From assembly GCA_002261155.1 (NCBI GenBank), contig NKXN01000020.1, forward strand, positions 42,803-106,802: a DNA stretch of 64,000 nucleotides, given 5' to 3'. The number at the start of each line of letters is the position of its first letter. Within the stretch, counting starts at the first letter, position 1. Positions 37,251 through 45,619 of the stretch are shown piece after piece. The DNA is from Bacillaceae bacterium SAS-127. GTDB lineage: Bacteria; Bacillota; Bacilli; Bacillales; Domibacillaceae. Below the pieces are notes generated by a model. That model did no database searches and had not been told where the DNA came from. It saw nothing but the letters and a program-made list of their open reading frames with translations. The position numbers and the translations under genes were made by a program.

Positions 37251-38375
37251 TCGGGCTACTGGAGTGTCCTTACCCATAATATATTGCCAAAGATCAGAGA
37301 ATACACCAGCGCTTCTTAGCGAATTGAGAATCACTAATGTCACAGGTCCTAAAATCAGTCCGAAAAAGCCGACAAGTTTAAAACCGATGAATAAAGCGAC
37401 TAAGGTGGCAAGGGGGTCTAAGCCGATGCTAGATGACAAAACTTTCGGTTCAATAATTTGACGCTGAACGACAACGATCGTATACAGAATCGTCAGCCCG
37501 ATAGCAAGGCCAGGGTCTCCTGCGATAAACTCATAAATAATCCAAGGAACAAATATAGCCCCTGTTCCTAAGTAAGGAAGGACATCAACGAGGCCGGTAA
37601 TTAAAGCAAGGGTGATTGCATAGTTGACTTTCAATATGAGAAAGCCGATTAACACGGTGACTGTCGTGATCGAAACGAGCGTCATCGTTGCTTTTACATA
37701 GCCAAACAGTGCTTGTTTCAGTGAAGAGAATACTCGAATGATGCTGAAGGACGCTTTGTTTGGTAAAAAGGTAGAGAAATGCTGCTGTAGCCGCTCCCAA
37801 TCTTTGCTAATGAAAAAGGCAGCAAGAAAAGAGAAGATGATCACCGTCGCAAAATTAGGAATCCAAGAGATTAAGTTAGGTAACTTCAAAAAGAAGTTTT
37901 GCAAAAAGTCTCCCGCAGTAGAAGCAAATGTTTCACTAGCGTTTTTGATATTGGCTAAAATGGTTTCTTGCTGATCTGTCCCTAATGTTCGGAACATACC
38001 GGATATTCGTTCATAAAAAGGAATGATTTGGGACGCAAATAAACCCTCGAAATATTTCACCATTGTATCAATATGCCCTGGAACTACTTCGGCGAAATAA
38101 TTAGCACCAGCAACAATTTCAGCAATTAATAGTGTAATAATTCCTGCAAACAGTGCAATCATGGTAATGATTGATGTCGCCACAGCTGCAGGGCGCGGAA
38201 ATTTCGCTTTGTTTTCTAAGAAGCGGATAAACGGTTTCATTAAAAAGGCAATAGCAAACCCTATAATAAAGGGATAAGTTACTTTTGCGATATAATATAA
38301 AGCAAGAAATAGTAAGACAGTGGATACAATGACAATGAAAAATCTGACGAGTCGATCCCGGTTGGCCGGATTCAT
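37245..38375 (-). CDS. ytvI: Sporulation integral membrane protein YtvI (AI-2E transporter family)
   Basis: A 376-residue polytopic protein with about seven or eight membrane segments and the AI-2E/PerM family pattern. The C-terminal part holds the conserved GLVDVLPYLGTGAIFVPW and a stretch ending FGLILGPV. In Bacillus it is annotated as sporulation-related and the transported molecule is unknown. It converges with fxsA and diverges from ytwI. Confidence 0.88.
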   Translation of the reverse strand: MNPANRDRLVRFFIVIVSTVLLFLALYYIAKVTYPFIIGFAIAFLMKPFIRFLENKAKFPRPAAVATSIITMIALFAGIITLLIAEIVAGANYFAEVVPGHIDTMVKYFEGLFASQIIPFYERISGMFRTLGTDQQETILANIKNASETFASTAGDFLQNFFLKLPNLISWIPNFATVIIFSFLAAFFISKDWERLQQHFSTFLPNKASFSIIRVFSSLKQALFGYVKATMTLVSITTVTVLIGFLILKVNYAITLALITGLVDVLPYLGTGAIFVPWIIYEFIAGDPGLAIGLTILYTIVVVQRQIIEPKVLSSSIGLDPLATLVALFIGFKLVGFFGLILGPVTLVILNSLRSAGVFSDLWQYIMGKDTPVARK

Positions 38376-38475
38376 TCACATACCTCCGTTAATAAGCAAA
38401 TGTTTGTACTTATTGTAACGTTTTAGTTGCTTGAAGAAAAGAATAAAGCCTACATGGGAAGAGAAAGGAATGCTT

Positions 38476-38934
38476 ATGTTGCAGTCTTATTTATTTTTAT
38501 TATTACTGTTAGTTATTAGCGTCATTGCTAAGAATCAATCGCTTTTAATCGCTATCTCTGTTTTATTAGTGATGAAAGTCATTGGTATCGATGAAAAAAT
38601 TTTTTCTATGTTTCAATCAAAAGGAATCAATTGGGGTGTAACGATTATTACAATCGCTGTGTTGGCTCCGATTGCGACAGGTGAGATTGGGTTTAAAGAG
38701 CTACAAGAAGCACTCAAATCGCCGTATGCTTGGATTGCACTTATTTCAGGAATGGTTGTTGCCTTATTAGGAAAACAAGGAATCGTTTTACTCGCGGAGG
38801 ACCCTCATATTACAGCTGCTCTTGTGTTAGGGACGATTGCAGCCGTAGCGTTGTTTAATGGAGTAGCCGTTGGTCCGGTTATCGGAGCAGGGATTGCCTA
38901 TATAACAATGAAAATATTTGAAATATTTCAATAG
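38476..38934 (+). CDS. ytwI: DUF441 membrane protein YtwI
   Basis: About 152 residues with four hydrophobic segments and the DUF441 motifs KVIGIDEKIF, APIATGEIGF and NGVAVGPVIGAGIAY. The start at ATG 38476 fits AAAGGA seven bases upstream better than longer readings. Function is unknown for the family. Same place in B. subtilis, between ytvI and citZ. Confidence 0.85.
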   Translation: MLQSYLFLLLLLVISVIAKNQSLLIAISVLLVMKVIGIDEKIFSMFQSKGINWGVTIITIAVLAPIATGEIGFKELQEALKSPYAWIALISGMVVALLGKQGIVLLAEDPHITAALVLGTIAAVALFNGVAVGPVIGAGIAYITMKIFEIFQ

Positions 38935-39054
38935 ATATTTATGCATTTTAAATGTATAATGTTACGTAAATAAATAATTTTTTAGTATAACATGAAAAAA
39001 CTTTAGTTTTATTAGCAAAATAAAATATTTTTGACTATTTTTCGACGCTTTCGA

Positions 39055-39103
39055 TTCACAAAATATAGATAGTTGTTTATAATAGGAAATGAAAGCGCAA
39101 CCT
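39055..39103 (+). promoter_or_regulatory. citZ promoter with a cre (CcpA) site
   Basis: TTCACA (39055-39060), 17 bases, TATAAT (39078-39083). ATGAAAGCGCAACCT (39089-39103) fits the cre consensus WTGNAANCGNWNNCW at every position and lies at the expected start site. Catabolite repression of citZ by CcpA is known in B. subtilis. Confidence 0.75.
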
Positions 39104-39140
39104 TTTACCAATTTTATTATGACTTTTGCTTCGTAGTTAC

Positions 39141-39154
39141 TGAGCAAGCGCTCA
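39141..39154 (+). promoter_or_regulatory. Palindrome TGAGC-N4-GCTCA in the citZ leader
   Basis: Perfect 5-bp arms around AAGC, 61 bases before citZ and downstream of the promoter. It looks like a TetR-family type operator or a short RNA hairpin; no regulator is assigned. Confidence 0.4.
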
Positions 39155-39215
39155 ATAATGTAATGGTTTGAAAAAGGTACCTGGGGAAATTTAAAGGCGA
39201 AGGAGAGAAAAAACT

Positions 39216-40331
39216 ATGACTACAACTCGTGGATTAGAAGGAGTAGTTGCAACAACGTCATCAGTTAGTTCAATTATTGATGATACTCTTACATATGCAG
39301 GCTATAACATTGATGACTTAGCAGAGAATGCAAGCTTTGAAGAAGTTATTTATTTGCTTTGGCACCGCCGTCTTCCTACACAAACTGAACTAGATGAATT
39401 AAAGCAACAATTAGCGGATGATTATGATATTCCTCAAGAAGTATTCAACCACTTTAAAATGTATCCTATCGATAAAGTCCATCCGATGGCAGCTTTACGT
39501 ACTGCGATCTCTTTATTAGGTTTATATGATGATGAAGCAGATGTGATGACAGATGAGGCTAATTATCGAAAAGCCATTCGCCTTCAAGCGAAAATTTCTA
39601 CGCTCGTGACAGCTTTTGCACGCATTCGTAAAGGGCAAGAGCCAGTTGCTCCGCGCAAGGATTTAGGGTTAGCTGCAAACTTCTTGTACATGCTATCTGG
39701 TAAAGAGCCAGAAGCGATCGAAGTAGAAGCGTTTGATAAAGCGCTTGTGTTGCATGCGGATCATGAATTGAACGCATCCACATTTACAGCTCGTGTGTGT
39801 GTAGCGACGTTATCAGATGTGTATTCTGGTGTGACTGCGGCGATCAGTGCATTGAAAGGGCCTCTTCACGGTGGCGCGAACGAGCAAGTAATGAAAATGC
39901 TTTCTGAAATTGGTTCAGTAGATAACGTAGAACCATATATCTTAAATAAATTAAATAATAAAGAAAAAATTATGGGATTTGGCCATCGTGTTTACCGTCA
40001 AGGTGATCCTCGTGCGAAACATTTGCGCAAAATGTCTAAAAAATTGACAGAGATTACTGGAGAACCACAATGGTATGAAATGTCTATGCAAATTGAAGAA
40101 TTAGTGACATCTCAAAAAAACCTGCCGCCGAACGTAGACTTTTATTCTGCGTCTGTGTATCACAGCTTAGGAATTGAGCATGATTTATTTACGCCAATCT
40201 TTGCTGTAAGCCGTGTGTCTGGCTGGTTAGCGCATATTTTAGAGCAGTATTCTAACAACCGTTTGATCCGTCCTCGTGCGGAGTATACCGGTCCAGATAT
40301 GCAAAAGTTTGTACCAATTAATGACCGTTAA
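39216..40331 (+). CDS. citZ: Citrate synthase
   Basis: A 371-residue type II-like short citrate synthase. The catalytic His/His/Asp are in LHADHELNAS, GFGHRVY and the region of DFYSASVYHSLG. It starts the citZ-icd-mdh group (citrate synthase, isocitrate dehydrogenase, malate dehydrogenase) in the B. subtilis order. AAGGAG precedes the ATG. The promoter has a cre site. Confidence 0.97.
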   Translation: MTTTRGLEGVVATTSSVSSIIDDTLTYAGYNIDDLAENASFEEVIYLLWHRRLPTQTELDELKQQLADDYDIPQEVFNHFKMYPIDKVHPMAALRTAISLLGLYDDEADVMTDEANYRKAIRLQAKISTLVTAFARIRKGQEPVAPRKDLGLAANFLYMLSGKEPEAIEVEAFDKALVLHADHELNASTFTARVCVATLSDVYSGVTAAISALKGPLHGGANEQVMKMLSEIGSVDNVEPYILNKLNNKEKIMGFGHRVYRQGDPRAKHLRKMSKKLTEITGEPQWYEMSMQIEELVTSQKNLPPNVDFYSASVYHSLGIEHDLFTPIFAVSRVSGWLAHILEQYSNNRLIRPRAEYTGPDMQKFVPINDR

Positions 40332-40385
40332 TAATTCTGATATTTACAAAATGAATAAAAATTGTTGTAATGTAAAGGTAAGTAC

Positions 40386-40416
40386 AAAGGCTAGACGGTC
40401 TGTACCTCTAGCCTTT
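40386..40416 (+). other. Strong hairpin without U tract between citZ and icd
   Basis: AAAGGCTAGA (40386-40395) pairs with TCTAGCCTTT (40407-40416) and GGT with ACC inside. The next bases are GATTCTGG, so it is not a standard terminator. It lies just before the icd ribosome site; a processing or mRNA-stability role is possible. Confidence 0.7.
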
Positions 40417-40442
40417 GATTCTGGAATTGGAGGTATTGTAAG

Positions 40443-41711
40443 ATGACTCAAGGCGAAAAAATTACTGTACAAAATGGTGTGTTAAACGTACCAAATCATC
40501 CGATTGTTCCATTTATCGAAGGGGACGGAATTGGTCCTGATATTTGGGCGGCAGCTTCTCGTGTGTTAGATGCAGCTGTTGAAAAAGCTTACAATGGCGA
40601 AAAGAAAATCGAGTGGAAAGAAGTATACGCTGGAGAGAAAGCTTTCGATAGAACTGGTGAGTGGCTTCCAGCAGAAACATTAGACGTAATTCGTGAATAC
40701 TTAATTGCAATTAAAGGTCCTTTAACAACTCCAATTGGCGGTGGAATTCGTTCACTAAATGTGGCGCTACGTCAAGAACTAGATTTATTTGTATGTCTTC
40801 GTCCGGTACGTTACTTCGATGGAGTTCCTTCACCGATCAAACGTCCAGAAGATACTGATATGGTGATCTTCCGTGAAAACACAGAAGATATTTATGCGGG
40901 TATTGAGTACGCGGAAGGTTCAGACGAAGTGAAGAAATTATTAGCATTCCTTCAAAATGAAATGGGCGTAAATAAAATCCGTTTCCCTGAAACATCAGGT
41001 CTTGGAATTAAGCCGGTTTCTAAAGAAGGTACAAGTCGTCTAGTTCGTTCAGCAATCAACTATGCGATTAAAGAAGGTCGTAAATCCGTTACTTTAGTAC
41101 ATAAAGGTAACATTATGAAATTCACTGAAGGTGCCTTTAAAAATTGGGGCTATGAGTTAGCTGAAAAAGAATTTGGCGATCAAGTATTTACTTGGGCACA
41201 ATACGATCAAATTAAAGAAGAGCAAGGAGCAGAAGCGGCGAACAAAGCACAAGCGGATGCGGAAGCGGCTGGAAAAATCATCGTAAAAGATTCAATTGCT
41301 GATATTTTCCTTCAACAAATTTTAACTCGTCCGAAAGAGTTTGATGTCGTTGCGACAATGAACTTGAACGGAGACTATATCTCTGATGCTCTTGCTGCTC
41401 AAGTTGGCGGTATCGGTATCGCTCCTGGAGCAAACATTAACTATGAAACTGGACATGCTATTTTTGAAGCGACTCACGGTACAGCTCCTAAATATGCAGG
41501 TTTGGATAAAGTAAATCCTTCATCTGTTCTTTTATCAGGCGTATTATTGCTTGAGCATTTAGGTTGGAACGAAGCAGCTCAAATGATTACAAAATCTGTA
41601 GAGAAAACAATTGCTTCTAAAGTCGTTACTTATGACTTTGCCCGCCTAATGGAAGGTGCAACTGAAGTGAAAACTTCTGAATTTGCTGATGAGCTAATCA
41701 AAAACTTATAA
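40443..41711 (+). CDS. icd: NADP-dependent isocitrate dehydrogenase
   Basis: A 422-residue enzyme converting isocitrate to 2-oxoglutarate. The phosphorylation/substrate loop is seen in [15 protein letters not shown], the metal Asp residues in NLNGDYISD, and the NADP region in [11 protein letters not shown]. The ribosome site is GGAGGT. It sits between two U-less hairpins in the citZ-icd-mdh group. Confidence 0.97.
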   Translation: MTQGEKITVQNGVLNVPNHPIVPFIEGDGIGPDIWAAASRVLDAAVEKAYNGEKKIEWKEVYAGEKAFDRTGEWLPAETLDVIREYLIAIKGPLTTPIGGGIRSLNVALRQELDLFVCLRPVRYFDGVPSPIKRPEDTDMVIFRENTEDIYAGIEYAEGSDEVKKLLAFLQNEMGVNKIRFPETSGLGIKPVSKEGTSRLVRSAINYAIKEGRKSVTLVHKGNIMKFTEGAFKNWGYELAEKEFGDQVFTWAQYDQIKEEQGAEAANKAQADAEAAGKIIVKDSIADIFLQQILTRPKEFDVVATMNLNGDYISDALAAQVGGIGIAPGANINYETGHAIFEATHGTAPKYAGLDKVNPSSVLLSGVLLLEHLGWNEAAQMITKSVEKTIASKVVTYDFARLMEGATEVKTSEFADELIKNL

Positions 41712-41723
41712 TCATTGATTGAT

Positions 41724-41753
41724 CCAAGGCGACCTTTTAAATGGTCGCCTTGG
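41724..41753 (+). other. Strong hairpin without U tract between icd and mdh
   Basis: CCAAGGCGACC (41724-41734) is a perfect 11-bp partner of GGTCGCCTTGG (41743-41753), followed by TACTATAT rather than a T run. It is similar in kind to the hairpin before icd. Confidence 0.7.
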
Positions 41754-41791
41754 TACTATATATTGATAATTTTTAAGGGGGCACTTAAAAA

Positions 41792-42730
41792 ATGAGTTTG
41801 CAACGTAAAAAGATTTCTGTTATTGGTGCAGGTTTCACTGGTGCAACAACTGCTTTCTTACTTGCTCAAAAAGAGCTTGGAGATATCGTGTTAGTTGATA
41901 TTCCACAGGCAGACGGCCCAACAAAAGGAAAAGCGCTGGATATGCTTGAAGCAAGTCCAGTTCAAGGTTTCGATGCAAACATCATTGGTACTTCTGACTA
42001 CGTAGATACTAAAGACTCAGACATCGTCATCATCACTGCTGGTATTGCTCGTAAGCCCGGCATGAGCCGCGATGATTTAGTGCAAACAAACCAAAAAGTA
42101 ATGAAAACTGTCACGAGTGAAATTGTGAGGAATTCTCCAAACTGTACAATTCTTGTATTAACAAACCCAGTAGATGCAATGACGTATACAGTTTATAAAG
42201 AGTCTGGATTTCCTAAAAATCGCGTAATCGGTCAATCGGGTGTACTGGATACAGCTCGCTTCCGTACATTCGTAGCCCAAGAATTAAACCTTTCAGTGAA
42301 AGATGTGACGGGCTTCGTTTTAGGTGGCCATGGAGATGACATGGTGCCGCTTGTACGTTACTCTTACGCTGGTGGTATTCCCTTAGAAACATTAATTCCA
42401 AAAGCTCGTTTAGATGCAATTGTAGAACGTACACGTAAAGGTGGCGGCGAAATTGTAGCCCTTTTAGGTAATGGTTCTGCTTACTATGCTCCAGCAGCTG
42501 CCCTTGTTGAAATGGCTGAAGCAATTCTTAAAGACCAACGCCGTGTCATTCCTTCTATCGCTTATTTAGAAGGTGAATATGGATTTGACGGCATTTACCT
42601 TGGGGTACCAACGATCCTTGGTAAAGGCGGTATCGAACAAATCATCGAGCTTGAGTTAACAGCAGATGAAAAAGCAGCACTTGCTAAATCAGCTGACTCC
42701 GTTCGTAACGTAATGGAAGTACTTGCTTAA
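41792..42730 (+). CDS. mdh: Malate dehydrogenase
   Basis: A 312-residue LDH-like malate dehydrogenase. It has the NAD-binding [10 protein letters not shown] (about 12-21), Asp after the second strand (VLVDIP) selecting NAD, substrate-binding [10 protein letters not shown], and the catalytic His in LGGHGDDMV. The ribosome site is AAGGGGGC. It is last of citZ-icd-mdh, with a clear terminator. Confidence 0.97.
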   Translation: MSLQRKKISVIGAGFTGATTAFLLAQKELGDIVLVDIPQADGPTKGKALDMLEASPVQGFDANIIGTSDYVDTKDSDIVIITAGIARKPGMSRDDLVQTNQKVMKTVTSEIVRNSPNCTILVLTNPVDAMTYTVYKESGFPKNRVIGQSGVLDTARFRTFVAQELNLSVKDVTGFVLGGHGDDMVPLVRYSYAGGIPLETLIPKARLDAIVERTRKGGGEIVALLGNGSAYYAPAAALVEMAEAILKDQRRVIPSIAYLEGEYGFDGIYLGVPTILGKGGIEQIIELELTADEKAALAKSADSVRNVMEVLA

Positions 42731-42750
42731 TTTTTGAAATAAATGAGAAG

Positions 42751-42784
42751 GAGATGTCTTGCTTATGGAGACATCTCTTTTTTT
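42751..42784 (+). terminator. Terminator after mdh
   Basis: GAGATGTCT (42751-42759) with AGACATCTC (42769-42777), then T7. Confidence 0.92.
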
Positions 42785-42886
42785 CTTGAGTAGACAGCCG
42801 GCATCGTTTTTCTTCTCCTTTCTTAAATGAAGCAAATTATATATAATAGATTAGGAATAGTTACTATTTCATTTGAGGAGGACGGC

Positions 42887-43603
42887 ATGGCAAAGACGAT
42901 TTTAGTTGTTGACGATGAGCAATCCATCGTCACATTAATTAAATATAATTTGGAGCAAGCTGGTTATCAAGTTCTTACTGCTTTTGATGGGCGAGAGGGG
43001 CTTGAGAAAGCAATAGAGGAAAGTCCTGATTTAATGATCCTTGATTGGATGCTTCCAGGTATGGATGGGATGGAAGTATGTAAAGAGTTAAGACAGAGAA
43101 AGGTTAGTACGCCTATTTTGATGCTCACGGCAAAGGATGAGGAATTTGATAAGGTGCTGGGGCTAGAATTAGGCGCTGATGATTATATGACTAAACCATT
43201 TAGTCCTAGAGAATTGCTTGCACGCGTGAAAGCGATTTTACGTCGACTCCAACATTTAACGAAAGAAGAAGAAGTCATCGAAAGTGAAGATCGCTATTTT
43301 GAAGTGTCTGAGTTAAGGATATTTCCAGATCAATATGAAGCTTACTTTCTAGAAGAGTTACTTGAATTGACACCGAAGGAATTTGAATTACTGCTGTATT
43401 TAGTGGAAAATAAAGGGCGAGTGCTGACTCGTGATCAGTTATTGAGTGCCGTATGGAAATATGATTTTGCTGGAGATACGCGAATTGTTGACGTTCATAT
43501 TAGTCATTTGCGAGAAAAAATTGAAAAAAATACGAGAAAGCCACAGTACATAAAGACGATCAGGGGGCTTGGCTATAAGCTTGAGGAGCCTAAAAATCCA
43601 TGA
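42887..43603 (+). CDS. phoP: Phosphate-response regulator PhoP
   Basis: A 238-residue OmpR-type response regulator. The receiver domain has acidic Asp9/Asp10, phosphoacceptor Asp53 (ILDWMLPG), Thr81 and Lys103, and the C-terminal winged helix (about 135-235) ends in GLGYKLEEP. ATG 42887 follows TGAGGAGG; a longer reading from 42827 has no ribosome site. It overlaps phoR by four bases. Under phosphate starvation PhoP~P controls the Pho regulon in Bacillus. Confidence 0.95.
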   Translation: MAKTILVVDDEQSIVTLIKYNLEQAGYQVLTAFDGREGLEKAIEESPDLMILDWMLPGMDGMEVCKELRQRKVSTPILMLTAKDEEFDKVLGLELGADDYMTKPFSPRELLARVKAILRRLQHLTKEEEVIESEDRYFEVSELRIFPDQYEAYFLEELLELTPKEFELLLYLVENKGRVLTRDQLLSAVWKYDFAGDTRIVDVHISHLREKIEKNTRKPQYIKTIRGLGYKLEEPKNP

Positions 43604-45381
43604 TCAAGCTTCGCACCCGACTGGTACTAGGGCTGACTTTTCTTGTGTTTCTCGTTCTCATCGCTTTAGGCTTTGTTTTAAGTGAGATGTTTAAAACGTA
43701 TAATTTAGAAACATTAAATGAACGTTTGGGGAAAGAGACGGTTCTTTTAGCCGATCAAATTAGCCGAGAAGGTGGTATTTCTCACATAACGGAGGAACGA
43801 GTGAAGGGATGGAGTGAACATTTAAAGGTTCGTGTTTCTATTATAGATCCCTCTGGTCATTTACTCCTTGACAGCGAAATGTATGATTCCACCAAGAAGT
43901 CTGAGTATCAGAAATTAGTGCAGCGTATTGCTGATCTAGAAGCACCGAAAAATTATCAAGAGGCGTTAGCGATTAAATATGACGAACAATTCCATTGGCG
44001 TGCCATTCATAATGATGAAGAGGTCATGGAAGGGATGTTGATTCTCAATACAAAGGTCAATGATTTGACTGGTGTGTATAAGCAGATTTGGATGATCTTA
44101 CTCATTTCTATTGGTGCGGCACTTTTATTAATTGTTTTATTAGGCATAAAGATTACTAATCGCTACACAAAGCCGATCGAATCAGTTACGAAAGTAGCGA
44201 TCGAATTGGCAAAAGGAAACTATCGCGCGAGAACGTATGATACACCGACGAATGAAGTCGGAATGTTGAACACTTCTATTAATATACTTGCCCGAAACCT
44301 CCAAGAAATGATGCAGGCACAGGAAGTTCACCAAAACCGATTAACCACTTTAATTGAAAATATGGAGAATGGTTTACTGCTCATTGATGACCGTGGATTT
44401 ATCATCGTTGTCAATAAGTCGTTTAAAAAATTCTTTCATGTAAAAAATGAACGATTAATTAAAAAAAGGTATTATGAAGCGATTCAATATAAAGAAGTGA
44501 TTGAGATCATTGAAGAAGTGTTTATGACTGAGGAGAATGTACGTAAACAGATCTTGCTTTCCCTTGGCATTGAACGTAAGCATTTTGAAATTTCTGGTGC
44601 GCCGATCATTGGAACGAATGATGAGTGGAAGGGAATATTAATCGTTTTTCATGATATTACGGAAATAAAAAAGCTAGAGCAGATGCGAAAAGACTTTGTT
44701 GCGAACGTCTCTCACGAATTAAAAACACCGATCACTTCAATTAAAGGCTTTACCGAGACGTTATTGGATGGGGCAATGAATGATCCAGAAGCGTTGTCGA
44801 TGTTTTTAAATATTATTTTAAAAGAAAGCGAACGGATGCAAACATTAGTAATGGATTTGTTAGATTTATCTAAAATTGAACAAAATGGAATCGTGTTAAA
44901 TTTGAAGCCGGTGCGAGTGGATGAAATAATTGAAGAGATCCTTCCTACTCTTGAAAATCGCATGCACGCTAAGCGAATTTCATTGACACTAAACATGGAG
45001 AAGAATCTTGAAATCCTTGGTGATTTGTATCGTTTGAAACAAGTGTTTATTAATTTAATTAACAACGCTATATTATATACTCAAGAAGACGGTGCCATTC
45101 ATATAGTCACTTTTGACAAAGAGTCTTATGTTGAAGTGCAAATATCTGATAATGGTATTGGAATTGAAGCGGAAGAGGTTCCGCGAATTTTCGAAAGGTT
45201 TTATCGCGTAGATAAAGCAAGAAGCCGTAATTCAGGTGGAACAGGTCTAGGGTTAGCGATCGTTAAGCATATATTAGAAGCGCATGATGGCAAAATCTCT
45301 GTGCAAAGTAAAGTGAATGAAGGTACAACTTTCATCGTTAAGTTGAAAAAGCAGCCTGAAGTGGAAGGGAATCGCTTGTAG
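43600..45381 (+). CDS. phoR: Phosphate-response sensor kinase PhoR
   Basis: A 593-residue histidine kinase with a first membrane segment (about 8-28), an extracytoplasmic sensor (about 30-160), a second segment (about 163-183), HAMP (about 185-240), PAS (about 245-350), the HisKA helix with His372 in NVSHELKTP, and a HATPase domain with N, G1 (DNGIGI) and G2 (GGTGLGLAI) boxes. It is translationally coupled to phoP. The length and domain order match B. subtilis PhoR. Confidence 0.95.
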   Translation: MIKLRTRLVLGLTFLVFLVLIALGFVLSEMFKTYNLETLNERLGKETVLLADQISREGGISHITEERVKGWSEHLKVRVSIIDPSGHLLLDSEMYDSTKKSEYQKLVQRIADLEAPKNYQEALAIKYDEQFHWRAIHNDEEVMEGMLILNTKVNDLTGVYKQIWMILLISIGAALLLIVLLGIKITNRYTKPIESVTKVAIELAKGNYRARTYDTPTNEVGMLNTSINILARNLQEMMQAQEVHQNRLTTLIENMENGLLLIDDRGFIIVVNKSFKKFFHVKNERLIKKRYYEAIQYKEVIEIIEEVFMTEENVRKQILLSLGIERKHFEISGAPIIGTNDEWKGILIVFHDITEIKKLEQMRKDFVANVSHELKTPITSIKGFTETLLDGAMNDPEALSMFLNIILKESERMQTLVMDLLDLSKIEQNGIVLNLKPVRVDEIIEEILPTLENRMHAKRISLTLNMEKNLEILGDLYRLKQVFINLINNAILYTQEDGAIHIVTFDKESYVEVQISDNGIGIEAEEVPRIFERFYRVDKARSRNSGGTGLGLAIVKHILEAHDGKISVQSKVNEGTTFIVKLKKQPEVEGNRL

Positions 45382-45484
45382 GCTCACTTTATTTACAAAA
45401 TATTAATGTAGAGTTTACACTGAATTTATAAATAGAGATTATAATGTAATTTATCAACCCCCTTTATCCAAAAGCTGTCCTTTG

Positions 45485-45512
45485 GAGGGGCTTTATGCCC
45501 CTCGCTTTTTTA
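45485..45512 (+). terminator. Terminator after phoPR
   Basis: GAGGGGC (45485-45491) with GCCCCTC (45497-45503), then GCTTTTTT. Confidence 0.88.
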
Positions 45513-45550
45513 TATAGTGGGAAGATGCAAGGCCGTTATTTTCTTTTTTT

Positions 45551-45569
45551 ATTCTAGACATGTTAGAAT
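45551..45569 (+). promoter_or_regulatory. Inverted repeat before polA, overlapping a possible -10
   Basis: ATTCTA-N7-TAGAAT has perfect 6-bp arms; the right arm is also the best -10 candidate (TAGAAT) for polA. It is not a LexA box. The significance is uncertain. Confidence 0.35.
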
Positions 45570-45619
45570 AAGAAGGAAAATAGCGGCTTTTTATGTTGTT
45601 ATACAAGGAGTTGACGAGA

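Noticed and set aside
40386..40416. Terminator after citZ
   Set aside because: The stem is strong but no T run follows; listed as a hairpin of unknown role.
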